Source: Chloroflexota bacterium (GTDB lineage: Bacteria > Chloroflexota > Anaerolineae > SpSt-313). From it: DNA of 64,000 nucleotides. Every line of letters starts with the position of its first letter. Positions within the stretch are counted from its first letter, which is position 1. This document shows positions 18,266 through 26,017 of this stretch, in pieces. The notes under the pieces were generated by a model that worked only from the letters and a program-made list of their open reading frames with translations, was not told where the DNA came from and did no database searches. The position numbers and the translations under genes were made by a program. Where the stretch lies: contig JAKPJZ010000110.1 in the NCBI GenBank assembly GCA_029553955.1, positions 1 to 64,000 of the forward strand, in the 5' to 3' direction.

Positions 18266-19755
18266 CCGAGCGCGTGATCTATGAGCTCGGCCGGCCCGGG
18301 CGGTCAGCCTGTTTCCTGCCCGACCCGGACGTGCCGCGCGCACAACTGCCTGCGGAATGGGTGCGCGGCGATGACCTGCTGCTGCCCGAAGTGAGCGAGG
18401 TCGACCTCACCCGACACTATGTGCGGCTGTCGCAGCTCAACTATGGTGTGGACCTGGGCTTCTACCCCTTGGGCTCCTGCACCATGAAGTACAACCCCAA
18501 GGTGAACGAGGATGCCTGCCGCCTGCCCGGCTTTGCGAACACGCACCCCTACCAGCCGGAGGAGACCGTGCAGGGCAACCTGCAACTGATGTACGAGCTG
18601 CAGACCTACCTGCAGGCGCTAAGCGGCTTTGCGGCCGTGAGCTTGCAGCCCGCGGCGGGCGCCCACGGCGAGTTCACCGGCATCCTGATCATGCGCGCCT
18701 ACCATCTGTCGCGGGGCGATACCAAGCGCACGCGCGTGCTTATCCCCGACTCGGCCCATGGCACGAACCCGGCCTCGACGACGATGAGCGGCTTTGAGAT
18801 GGTGCAGCTCAAGTCGGACGAGCGGGGCAACGTGGACCTTGACGATCTGCGCGCGCACCTCGATGATCGCGTGGTGGGCATGATGCTGACCAACCCTAAC
18901 ACGCTGGGCCTGTTCGACGAGCACGTGCAGGAGATCGCTCGGCTGGTGCACGAGGCCGGTGGCCTGATGTACGGGGATGGCGCCAACTTTAACGCCATGA
19001 TGGGCATCGCCAAGCCGGCCGAGCTCGGCTTTGACGTCATGCACTTCAACCTCCACAAGACCTTCTCCACGCCCCACGGCGGGGGCGGTCCCGGCTCTGG
19101 CCCTGTGGGCGTGACGGAAGAGCTCGCGGCGTTCTTGCCTGGCCCCATCGTCGAGCGCATCTTCGACGAGGAGCTGTGTGAGTGCCAGGAAGACGAGGAG
19201 CACTGCGCGGGCTGCTACTACTATGCGCTGGCGTGCCCCGAGGAGTCCATCGGGCGGCTCAAGGCCTTCTACGGCAACTTTGGTGTCATGGTGCGGGCCT
19301 ACACCTACATCCGCATGCTGGGCGCCGCGGGCCTGCGCGAGGCTTCGGAGAATGCCGTGCTGAACGCCAACTATCTCCAGGTGCGGCTCAAGGGCACGTA
19401 CCCGCTGTCGCACGATCGCGTGTGCATGCACGAGTTCGTGCTCGAGGGGCGGCTGCCCGATGCCCCTGGTGTGCGCGCGCTCGACATCTCCAAGCGGCTG
19501 ATGGACTATGGTATGCATCCGCCGACCAACTATTTCCCGCTCATCGTGCCTGAGGCGTTGATGATCGAGCCGACAGAGACCGAGAGTAAAGAGACGCTCG
19601 ATGCCTTTGTCGACGCCATGCTGCGCATCGCCGAAGAGGCGCGTACGCGACCCGAGCTGCTGCACGAGGCGCCGCACAAGGCGCCCGTCGGCCGTATGGA
19701 CGAGGTGCGGGCGGCGCGCCAGCCGCGCCTGCGCTGGACCCCGCCGCAGACCTAG
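18262..19755 (+). CDS. gcvPB: Glycine dehydrogenase (decarboxylating) subunit 2, with a Cys-rich insert
   Basis: 497 aa, the PLP-binding half of the P protein. PLP Lys266 is in [17 protein letters not shown], and [13 protein letters not shown] near the N-terminus is typical. It pairs with GcvPA and uses GcvH as acceptor. Unusual feature: between IVERIFDEE and [14 protein letters not shown] it carries Cys306, Cys308, His314, Cys315, Cys318 and Cys325, a region that in the usual family (from memory) is shorter and lacks cysteines. This could be a structural metal site. The start overlaps the gcvPA stop. Confidence 0.95.
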   Translation: MTERVIYELGRPGRSACFLPDPDVPRAQLPAEWVRGDDLLLPEVSEVDLTRHYVRLSQLNYGVDLGFYPLGSCTMKYNPKVNEDACRLPGFANTHPYQPEETVQGNLQLMYELQTYLQALSGFAAVSLQPAAGAHGEFTGILIMRAYHLSRGDTKRTRVLIPDSAHGTNPASTTMSGFEMVQLKSDERGNVDLDDLRAHLDDRVVGMMLTNPNTLGLFDEHVQEIARLVHEAGGLMYGDGANFNAMMGIAKPAELGFDVMHFNLHKTFSTPHGGGGPGSGPVGVTEELAAFLPGPIVERIFDEELCECQEDEEHCAGCYYYALACPEESIGRLKAFYGNFGVMVRAYTYIRMLGAAGLREASENAVLNANYLQVRLKGTYPLSHDRVCMHEFVLEGRLPDAPGVRALDISKRLMDYGMHPPTNYFPLIVPEALMIEPTETESKETLDAFVDAMLRIAEEARTRPELLHEAPHKAPVGRMDEVRAARQPRLRWTPPQT

Positions 19756-19904
19756 AACATCGGTCAAGTAGTCGTATAGACGACGTAGCCTGGCCCCCTT
19801 GGCCGCCACAAGCGGCTTCGCGGGCGTTGTAGGGCGCCGATTCGGCCGTCTGGGACCCTTGGCAGGAATACTCGAGAGTACTGGCGCCGGTTGCTCTCAG
19901 AAAG

Positions 19905-19934
19905 GAGCCGGAAGCATCTGCCTCCGGCTCTTTT
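19905..19934 (+). terminator. Rho-independent terminator after the gcv operon
   Basis: Stem GAGCCGGA / TCCGGCTC (19905-19912 and 19923-19930), followed by TTTT. It lies 150 nt after gcvPB and just before the mobB promoter. Confidence 0.75.
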
Positions 19935-19937
19935 CGT

Positions 19938-19966
19938 TTGCCAGCCGTGCGCGCCGGTGCTAGAAT
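19938..19966 (+). promoter_or_regulatory. Promoter of mobB
   Basis: TTGCCA at 19938-19943 and TAGAAT at 19961-19966, spacer 17. Confidence 0.6.
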
Positions 19967-20010
19967 TGGCGCCGTACAGTAGACTGCAGACACGGAGAGG
20001 AAGGAAGGAC

Positions 20011-20529
20011 ATGGGCACAGTCCCTGTGGTATCTATCGTGGGTCGGTCCAACGTCGGCAAGACGACATTCTTGGAGAAGCTGATCGCCGAGCTCAAGCGC
20101 CGCGGCTACCGCGTGGCCACGGTCAAGCACGACGTACATGGTTTTGAGATCGATCGGCCGGGGAAGGACACATGGCGGCATGCGCAGGCCGGCAGCGACC
20201 TGGTTGCCATCGCGTCGCCCGATCGGCTGGCCATGATCGCGCGCACGCCGGGCGAGACGAGCCTTGACGACATTGTGGCGCGGCTGCCGATTGCGGTCGA
20301 TATTGTCCTGACCGAGGGCTACAAGCGCGGCGACAAGCCCAAGATCGAGGTCTCGCGCGCCGTATGTGGGCGGGAGCTGTTGTGTGAGCCCGAGGAGCTG
20401 CTGGCGATTGTCAGCGACCAGGCGTTTCCCGGGGTAGGGGTGCCGCAGTACGGGCTGGATGACGCCGCCGGCGTTGCGGAGCTGCTGGTCGCTGAGGTCA
20501 CCACCCCTTCGCATAGTCATAATGCCTGA
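20011..20529 (+). CDS. mobB: Molybdopterin-guanine dinucleotide biosynthesis protein B
   Basis: 172 aa P-loop GTPase. Walker A is GRSNVGKTTFLEKLI, then HDVHGFEIDRPGKDTWRHAQAG and VLTEGYKRGDKPKIEV, all MobB hallmarks. It helps attach GMP to molybdopterin for bis-MGD enzymes; no mobA or moa gene is in the window. ATG 20011 follows GAGAGGAAGGAAGG. The last residues (PSHSHNA) and the stop codon are supplied by a 76-78-bp inverted-repeat element, so the native C-terminus may have been replaced. Confidence 0.92.
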   Translation: MGTVPVVSIVGRSNVGKTTFLEKLIAELKRRGYRVATVKHDVHGFEIDRPGKDTWRHAQAGSDLVAIASPDRLAMIARTPGETSLDDIVARLPIAVDIVLTEGYKRGDKPKIEVSRAVCGRELLCEPEELLAIVSDQAFPGVGVPQYGLDDAAGVAELLVAEVTTPSHSHNA

Positions 20530-20582
20530 AGATGCCGCCCAGTTCGTTGCGGCTGGTAGGGGAGTATTGGCTATGCGAAGGG
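20505..20582. repeat. 78-bp inverted-repeat element, copy 1 (ends mobB)
   Basis: The ends CCCTTCGCATAG (20505-20516) and CTATGCGAAGGG (20571-20582) are complementary. The left arm is coding and gives PSHSH near the MobB end. A second copy lies at 36412-36489; inverted to match, the two share the ends and a CCAATnnnCCCTA-like inner border. Confidence 0.8.
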
Positions 20583-20741
20583 AGCGTCCCCGGCTGATTG
20601 GGGCCGTAGGGCGGTTTGGTGGAGGACGCGCTGGGAGACACTCCGGGCAATGCAGGGGGAGCGAGGGAGGAAAAGGGCCCGCACGCAGGGCGCAATAGGC
20701 GGCCCGGCGGCGAGCCCTGGCTGGCGCGCAACGACTGGGTA

Positions 20742-21608
20742 CTAGCGCAGATACTTGCCGATAATCAGGTCCAGGCGCTCGCGCCGCGCGGCGGGGATGG
20801 CCGGCTTTTGCGTGATGAGCGCGTCCTGCAGGGCGAGGGCACAGGGGCAGGGACGAGCGGCACCGATGCGGCCGATGGCCGCGCGGATGATGCGCTGGGC
20901 GGTCTGGACGTTCTTCTGCAGGTTGCGCACGACCATCTCGGCGGTGACGGGCTCCTCGGTCGTATGCCAGACGTCATAGTCGGTGACCATGGCCAGAGTG
21001 GCGTAGCAGATCTCGGCCTCGCGCGCGAGCTTGGCCTCGGGGAGCGCCGTCATGCCGATGATGTCGACACCCCACTGGCGGTAGATGCGCGACTCGGCCC
21101 TTGTGGAGAATTGGGGCCCTTCCATGACGACGAGCGTGCCGCCACGGTGCACATGGGCGCCCACCGTCTGGGCTGCCTGGTGCAAGACGCCGCTCAGCTC
21201 TGGGCAGAAAGGGTCGGCAAAGCTGATGTGCACGACCAGCCCATCGCCGAAGAACGTCGCCGGCCGGATGCCCTTGGTGCGATCAAAGACCTGGTCGGGG
21301 ATGACGACGTCAAGCGGGGCGATGTCTTCGCGCATGGAGCCGCACGCGCTCACGGAGATGATGTGCTCGACGCCGAGCGACTTGAGCGCATAGATGTTGG
21401 CCCTCGAGGGCAACTCCGAGGGCGCGAGGCGGTGGCCACGTCCGTGGCGCGGCAGGAAGGCGACACGCTCGCCCTCGAGGCTGCCGATGGTGACGGCGTC
21501 GCTGGGCGGGCCAAAGGGTGTATCGAGCCTGACCTCTTGGATGTCGCTCAGCCCCTCCATTTCGTAGAGGCCGCTACCGCCGATCACACCGATACGTGCT
21601 GTAGGCAT
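20742..21608 (-). CDS. mtnP: S-methyl-5'-thioadenosine phosphorylase
   Basis: 288 aa purine-nucleoside-phosphorylase fold. GVIGGSGLYEMEG opens the protein, then FLPRHGRGHRLAPSELPSRANIYALK, VSACGSMRE, VMEGPQFSTRAES and the nucleoside-binding GMTALPEAKLAREAEICY. It splits methylthioadenosine to adenine and methylthioribose-1-phosphate (methionine salvage). ATG 21608 is placed by AGGAGGAGAAGAG just upstream. A 212-nt gap separates it from mobB and contains the right half of the 78-bp repeat. Confidence 0.93.
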   Translation of the reverse strand: MPTARIGVIGGSGLYEMEGLSDIQEVRLDTPFGPPSDAVTIGSLEGERVAFLPRHGRGHRLAPSELPSRANIYALKSLGVEHIISVSACGSMREDIAPLDVVIPDQVFDRTKGIRPATFFGDGLVVHISFADPFCPELSGVLHQAAQTVGAHVHRGGTLVVMEGPQFSTRAESRIYRQWGVDIIGMTALPEAKLAREAEICYATLAMVTDYDVWHTTEEPVTAEMVVRNLQKNVQTAQRIIRAAIGRIGAARPCPCALALQDALITQKPAIPAARRERLDLIIGKYLR

Positions 21609-21744
21609 CTCTTCTCCTCCTGGGGTACGCATGAGTTGAGTCCACTGGCTTCGCCGAGGCTTAGGCTGGAGACACTCGGGCCGCGTCGCGGATCAGCAGG
21701 GGCACGCTGCCCCGCTGTGGAGGCAATGCACGGCGACGACAAAA

Positions 21745-21772
21745 GGTGCAAGCCTCGCGCGAGGCTTGCACC
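21745..21772 (-). terminator. Terminator of the tmRNA gene
   Basis: A perfect 14-bp palindrome, GGTGCAAGCCTCGC/GCGAGGCTTGCACC, is followed on the minus strand by TTTT, a few bases past the tmRNA 3' end. Confidence 0.8.
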
Positions 21773-21775
21773 CCA

Positions 21776-22194
21776 GGTGGAGATGGCGGGAATCGAACCC
21801 GCGTCCAAGAAGTTCGACCAACGATATGCTACAAGCTTAGTCGGCCTCATGTGTGTCGCTCTGCAGGCGCTCAGCCGACCGAGATCCTACCGAGCCAGCC
21901 GATTCCGTGAGCTCATCACCCACGGCTTGAGCCTGCCCATCGGCGTCGGCAGGCCGCACCCCGCTGTATCTGGCGCCCACTCCCGAGCCATCGGGGAGAA
22001 CCCGGGGTGAGCGTGACCACCCGTAGGTAGTCAGGCGTCGTTTACGCTATGGCGCGGGTTAGGCAGCCATGGCGTACGCGTACGCCGGAGTCTGTGCTTT
22101 GTTGGCACTTGTAGTTTTGCCCCTGATTTACGAGGTTGAGGCGCCTCGGCTTGCAATCGCGGGCCAGCCCTCCCTGTCGAGACCTTTCATCCCC
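21776..22194 (-). ncRNA. ssrA: tmRNA
   Basis: The 5' end GGGGATGAAAGGTCTCGACA pairs its first 7 nt with CATCTCC near the 3' end. The T-arm GCGGGTTCGATTCCCGC is intact. CCA is only partly encoded (ACC then T). The tag frame at 22106-22059 starts at GCC and reads ANKAQTPAYAYAMAA followed by TAA. Together with SmpB it rescues stalled ribosomes and marks the nascent chain for proteolysis. The smpB gene lies just upstream on the same strand. Ends are inferred from pairing. Confidence 0.95.
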
Positions 22195-22204
22195 AGGTGC
22201 CCAT

Positions 22205-22233
22205 AGTATAGCACAGTCTCACAGCCATGTCCA
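22205..22233 (-). promoter_or_regulatory. Promoter of ssrA
   Basis: Minus strand: TGGACA (22233-22228), spacer 17, TATACT (22210-22205), ending 11 nt before the mature 5' end. Confidence 0.6.
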
Positions 22234-22249
22234 GGGGCACTTTGCTGAA

Positions 22250-22711
22250 TCATGCTTCCTCGGCCCTGCGGCGCACGGCTCGCTCCATGGTCCGCCGGGC
22301 CTCGCGTTCGGCCAGGGCGGCGCGCTTGTCGTATTGGCGCTTGCCGCGGGCCAGGGCGATCTCGATCTTGGCCCGACCATCGCTCAGGTACAGGCGCAGG
22401 GGCACGATGGTGTAGCCTTTGGCCTGGACGGATAGGGCCAGCTCGTAGATCTGTTTGCGGTGCAGCAGGAGCTTGCGGTCGCGGCGGGCCTCGTGCTGTG
22501 CGTAGCCGGCCATCGGGTAGGGCGCAATGTGTGCGTTCACCAGCCAGGCTTCGCCGTTGCGGATGGACACGAAAGCTTCGCGCAGGCTGACGCGGCCATC
22601 GCGGATCGACTTGATCTCGCTGCCCTGCAGCACGAGGCCGGCTTCGTAGCGCTCTTCGATGCTATAGTCATGATAGGCCTTGCGATTGACGGCGATGTTC
22701 TTCTCGGCCAT
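22250..22711 (-). CDS. smpB: SsrA-binding protein SmpB
   Basis: 153 aa, standard length. NRKAYHDYSIEERYEAGLVLQGSEIKS-type opening (shown only in part), RDRKLLLHR and the basic C-terminal tail LARGKRQYDKR are diagnostic. It binds the tRNA-like part of tmRNA and the empty A-site of stalled ribosomes. It lies 55 nt upstream of ssrA on the same strand and 13 nt downstream of the S41 protease stop, so the protease and smpB are probably co-transcribed. Confidence 0.96.
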   Translation of the reverse strand: MAEKNIAVNRKAYHDYSIEERYEAGLVLQGSEIKSIRDGRVSLREAFVSIRNGEAWLVNAHIAPYPMAGYAQHEARRDRKLLLHRKQIYELALSVQAKGYTIVPLRLYLSDGRAKIEIALARGKRQYDKRAALAEREARRTMERAVRRRAEEA

Positions 22712-22724
22712 GCGCTCTCATCCC

Positions 22725-23951
22725 TTACGGTGTTGTCGCAGGCTGCGGGCTCAGGATGAACTCCCTGGCTCGCTCGAGCACAGGGTCTTGCGTCGTCTCG
22801 GTACTCTCAGTGTCGGGTGAGACGGCGATGTCGGGCTCGAGCCCGCCGCTATCGAGTTGCCGGCCCTTGGGCGTATACCAGCGGGCAATGGTGACGCGCA
22901 CTGCAGAACCATCGCTCAAGGTGTAGGTGGCCTGGACGCAGCCCTTGCCGAATGTGGTCCTGCCGATGAGCGTCGCCCGGCCTGTGTCCTGCAGGGCGCC
23001 GGCCACGATTTCGGAGGCGCTGGCCGACCCGCCGTCGACGAGGACGACCAGCGGCACATCGAGGGCCAGTCCCTTGCCGTCGACGCGATACTCCGTGATC
23101 TCGCCCTGGCTGTCCTTCTCTGTGACGACCAGACCATCGCGCATGAACTGGCTGGCCACCTGGACGGCAATGTGCAGGTAGCCGCCCGGATTGCCGCGCA
23201 GGTCAAAGATCAGCGCGCGGGGCTCGTTCCGCATGAGCTCGCCCAGGGCCGCCTGTAGCCGCACAGTTGCCTGGCTGTTGAACTCGGCCAGGCGCACGTA
23301 GGCGATGCCGTCATCCAGCATGTGATAGCTCACCGTCGGCAAGTCGATCCTTTCGCGGGTGAGCACGACCTCAAACGGCTCGGCCATGCCCTCACGCCGG
23401 ATGAGCAGGCGCACCTGGCTGCCCTTGGGGCCACGGATGAGGGCAATCGCCTGCGTGAGATCCATTCCTTTGAGCGGCGTGCCGTCCACCTCGAGCACGA
23501 CATCGTTCGAGAGCAAGCCGGCCTTGAACGCGGGTGAGCCCTCCAGGGGCTGAACAACCGTGAGCAGCCCGTCGACCAAGTCGACCGTTGCGCCAATACC
23601 TTCAAAGCAGCCCTCCAGGTCCTGCGCGAGGATCTTGGCCTGGGCCGGCGGCGAAAAGGCCGTATACGGATCGCCCAGCGACTGCACAGCGCCGCTGATC
23701 GCTCCGTAAACCGCCTTCTGGAGATCGATGGGACCATCGCGGTTGAACTCGCGATCGATAACGCTCCACGCTTCCCAGAAAAGCTGGAAGCGCTGCTGCA
23801 AGTCGGCCTGGGAGGCGCTCGCGGCAGGAGCGAGGGGGATGCGGGGGCTCAGGAACCAGCCGGCGGCAAAGCCCGTCCCGCCTGCAGCCACCACGATGGC
23901 AAGGACGAGGACGATGACGAGCGCCATACGCGTCCGGTCCTGACTGCTCAT
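22725..23951 (-). CDS. S41 family C-terminal processing peptidase
   Basis: 408 aa. A single N-terminal membrane anchor or signal (about residues 9-30) is followed by a PDZ domain (GIGATVDLVDG … SNDVVLEVDGTPL) and the tail-specific protease domain. The catalytic Ser is in DGGSASASEI and the Lys in RTTFGKGCVQ. It degrades or trims proteins at the outer membrane face. ATG 23951 is preceded by GGAGGTCTGC. A promoter lies at 24029-24057. Confidence 0.92.
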   Translation of the reverse strand: MSSQDRTRMALVIVLVLAIVVAAGGTGFAAGWFLSPRIPLAPAASASQADLQQRFQLFWEAWSVIDREFNRDGPIDLQKAVYGAISGAVQSLGDPYTAFSPPAQAKILAQDLEGCFEGIGATVDLVDGLLTVVQPLEGSPAFKAGLLSNDVVLEVDGTPLKGMDLTQAIALIRGPKGSQVRLLIRREGMAEPFEVVLTRERIDLPTVSYHMLDDGIAYVRLAEFNSQATVRLQAALGELMRNEPRALIFDLRGNPGGYLHIAVQVASQFMRDGLVVTEKDSQGEITEYRVDGKGLALDVPLVVLVDGGSASASEIVAGALQDTGRATLIGRTTFGKGCVQATYTLSDGSAVRVTIARWYTPKGRQLDSGGLEPDIAVSPDTESTETTQDPVLERAREFILSPQPATTP

Positions 23952-24028
23952 GCAGACCTCCAGATTGGGCACCACAAGCGGTGGGGCGCCACGGTCGACA
24001 TAATATCGTCCGTGCAAACACATAGGCG

Positions 24029-24057
24029 ATTGTAGCACAGGGGGCAGACAGTGGCAA
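24029..24057 (-). promoter_or_regulatory. Promoter of the S41 protease-smpB unit
   Basis: Minus strand: TTGCCA (24057-24052), spacer 17, TACAAT (24034-24029). Confidence 0.6.
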
Positions 24058-24231
24058 GTTGTTCTCCGACGCCGAACTGGCCGCCGAGGAGAGCCCACCG
24101 CGGGTGGCTTGTTCTAGGCAACCCTTTGTCGCGGCGGTGGGGTAGGGCGAGAAGGTCCGTGCGGAGCACGGACCCAACGAACCCACAGGGGCCCGTGCTC
24201 CGTACGTGCCCAAGGGGGGGCGAACGGGGGA

Positions 24232-24287
24232 TTGACAGCGAGTGGGAAGTACGCTAGAATGTGTACACAAGGTACGCGGTGTACCAC
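24232..24287 (+). promoter_or_regulatory. Promoter and operator of the toxin-antitoxin operon
   Basis: TTGACA at 24232-24237 and TAGAAT at 24255-24260, spacer 17. Directly downstream, 24261-24287 holds GTGTACAC and GGTACgcggtGTACC, overlapping inverted repeats suited to binding by the antitoxin for autoregulation. Confidence 0.7.
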
Positions 24288-24302
24288 TTGCGGAGGTGAG
24301 CT

Positions 24303-24629
24303 ATGGAGGCGAAGATGGACTCGAGGGAGGCCCGGAGCCGCTGGCGGGATGTGCTCGACAGGGCCGGTGCGGGCGAGGCGGTTGTAGTGCAGCGTCATGG
24401 GAAGCCCGTGGTGGCGGTGATCTCGATCGGGGACTATGAGGCAGTGCGGGAACAACTGGAGGACCTCCGTGATCTGCGGCGGGCCGAGGCCGTCCTGCGG
24501 GAGATCGAGCGCGACCCGTCGCGCCTGGTTCCGTTCGAGGAACTGGATGCCAAGTACAGGAAGCTAGACGCGGAGGCGGAAGACACAGAGGACGAGGGCG
24601 ATGACCGGCCGACCGCACTGCCAGATTAG
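24303..24629 (+). CDS. Phd/YefM-family antitoxin
   Basis: 108 aa. The N-terminal Phd/YefM DNA-binding fold is seen in SREARSRWRDVLDRAGAGE, VVVQRHGKPVVAVISIGDYE. An acidic helical tail (residues about 50-100) would wrap the toxin. It would neutralise the toxin encoded next and repress the operon through the palindromes upstream. GGAGGTGAGC precedes the ATG. It overlaps the toxin gene by 29 nt. Confidence 0.88.
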   Translation: MEAKMDSREARSRWRDVLDRAGAGEAVVVQRHGKPVVAVISIGDYEAVREQLEDLRDLRRAEAVLREIERDPSRLVPFEELDAKYRKLDAEAEDTEDEGDDRPTALPD

Positions 24630-24873
24630 TGTCGACCGTTCGGTCGACAAGGTGCTGGAGCGGCTGCCGCGGAACCTGCGCCAGCGGCTGTGGGGAAAGA
24701 TCGATTCCCTCGGCGACGACCCCAGGCCGCGCGGGTGCGTGGCACTGAAGGGTCACGAGCTCTATCGCGTGCGGGCTGGCGACTGGCGGATAATCTACCA
24801 GGTGCGGGACAAGGCACTGCGGGTCTTGGTTGTTGATGTCGGACCGAGCGGTGGGGTGTACGAGGACCTGTAG
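24601..24873 (+). CDS. RelE/ParE-family toxin
   Basis: 90 aa. It matches the RelE fold: VDKVLERLPRNLRQRLWGKIDSL, then LKGHELYRVRAGDWRIIYQV and VLVVDVGPSGGVYEDL. RelE toxins cut mRNA in the ribosomal A site; ParE relatives target gyrase, and sequence alone does not separate them here, though YRVRAGDWRIIY is RelE-like. The start lies inside the antitoxin gene, so translation is coupled. No transposon or phage genes flank the pair. Confidence 0.88.
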   Translation: MTGRPHCQISVDRSVDKVLERLPRNLRQRLWGKIDSLGDDPRPRGCVALKGHELYRVRAGDWRIIYQVRDKALRVLVVDVGPSGGVYEDL

Positions 24874-24913
24874 CTAGGTTATGTCGTCTCCCGTCTCAGT
24901 TTCCATAACATGC

Positions 24914-25936
24914 CTAGTGCGAACCAAAGAATCGCGCCGGGGGAGGGGCCACATGTGACGAGGCGTGCTCCAGCGCGCACGCAGCGGCACCCAGCAGGCC
25001 GGCCTGCGCGTTGGCGATCACGGCCACGGGTATGGCTGCGGCGACCGGGCTCAGCCGGCCCTTGGCGCGGAAGGCGCGCAAGAAGGCGCCATCCTGCAGT
25101 TTGGGCAGGATCTTGGGCGGAATGCCACCGCCCAGGTATACCCCGCCGGTAGCCATGTACGTCAGGGCCAGGTTGCCCGCCTGAGCGCCCATAATGGACA
25201 CGAATATGTCAAGCGCTCGGGCGCAGCACGGATCCTCCCCTGTGAGCGCGAGGGCGGAGATGGCCGCACTGGGGTCGCCGGCCGCCAGGCGTGCCGCGAC
25301 CCAATCGGGAGTGGCCGCGCCTGCAGCACACAGGAAGCGGTGAATGTTGTGCAGGCCAGGGCCAGCGAGCACGCGCTCCCAGCTCACATGACCGTACTCG
25401 GCGCGGAGGAACTGCAGGAGCTGGATCTGTAGATCATCAGCCGGGGCAAAGTCAGCGTGACCGCCTTCGCTCGCCCCCGGCCGGTAGCGCCGCCCATCCC
25501 AGCACAAGTAGCCCTGGCCCAGGCCAGTGCCTGGCGCCAGAATAGCAATGGCGCCGCCCACTTGGCGCTCGCCACGCTGCAGCGTCACCAGGTCTTCGCC
25601 GCGAAGCGCAGGCACCGCATGGGCCAGGGCCGTCAGGTCGTTGATCAGCCGGGATGGAAGGCCGCCCAACGCCTCGGTCAGGCTGCGCTCGCTCATGCGC
25701 CATGGCAGGTTGGTGATCGTGGCCTCGCCGGCCAGAACCGGCCCGGCCACGCCGAAGCAGGCACGATCGACAGTCGCGCTCACTTCCTGGCCAAAGCGCT
25801 CGACAATCGCCTCCAGGCTGGCGTACTGTTGGCTCGGGTAGCTGTGCACCTCGGCGAGGCGCACGCTGCCGTCCTCTGCAACACTCGCGAGGCTGAGGCT
25901 GGTCTTGGTACCGCCGATGTCTCCGGCGAGGATCAT
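24914..25936 (-). CDS. glk: Glucokinase (PF02685 type)
   Basis: 340 aa. The ATP-binding DIGGTKTSLSL at the start, GPVLAGEATITNLPWRM, the catalytic LINDLTALAHAVPAL and GTGLGQGYL with SEGGHADFAP mark the non-ROK glucokinase family. It phosphorylates glucose at the entry to glycolysis. It lies 81 nt downstream of tal, but a terminator-like hairpin in the gap may reduce read-through. A second sugar kinase of the ROK type is at 41494. Confidence 0.92.
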   Translation of the reverse strand: MILAGDIGGTKTSLSLASVAEDGSVRLAEVHSYPSQQYASLEAIVERFGQEVSATVDRACFGVAGPVLAGEATITNLPWRMSERSLTEALGGLPSRLINDLTALAHAVPALRGEDLVTLQRGERQVGGAIAILAPGTGLGQGYLCWDGRRYRPGASEGGHADFAPADDLQIQLLQFLRAEYGHVSWERVLAGPGLHNIHRFLCAAGAATPDWVAARLAAGDPSAAISALALTGEDPCCARALDIFVSIMGAQAGNLALTYMATGGVYLGGGIPPKILPKLQDGAFLRAFRAKGRLSPVAAAIPVAVIANAQAGLLGAAACALEHASSHVAPPPARFFGSH

Positions 25937-25961
25937 GGGTCGCTTCCCCCGTGTGGCATAC

Positions 25962-26010
25962 AAAAGGACTCCCGCAGGCGCAGCCCACTGAGGACTCGCA
26001 CCTGCGGGAG
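25962..26010 (-). terminator. Terminator or attenuator between tal and glk
   Basis: Minus strand: stem CTCCCGCAGG / CCTGCGGGAG (26010-26001 and 25978-25969) with a 22-nt loop, followed by TCCTTTT. Confidence 0.7.
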
Positions 26011-26017
26011 ATGCCGA

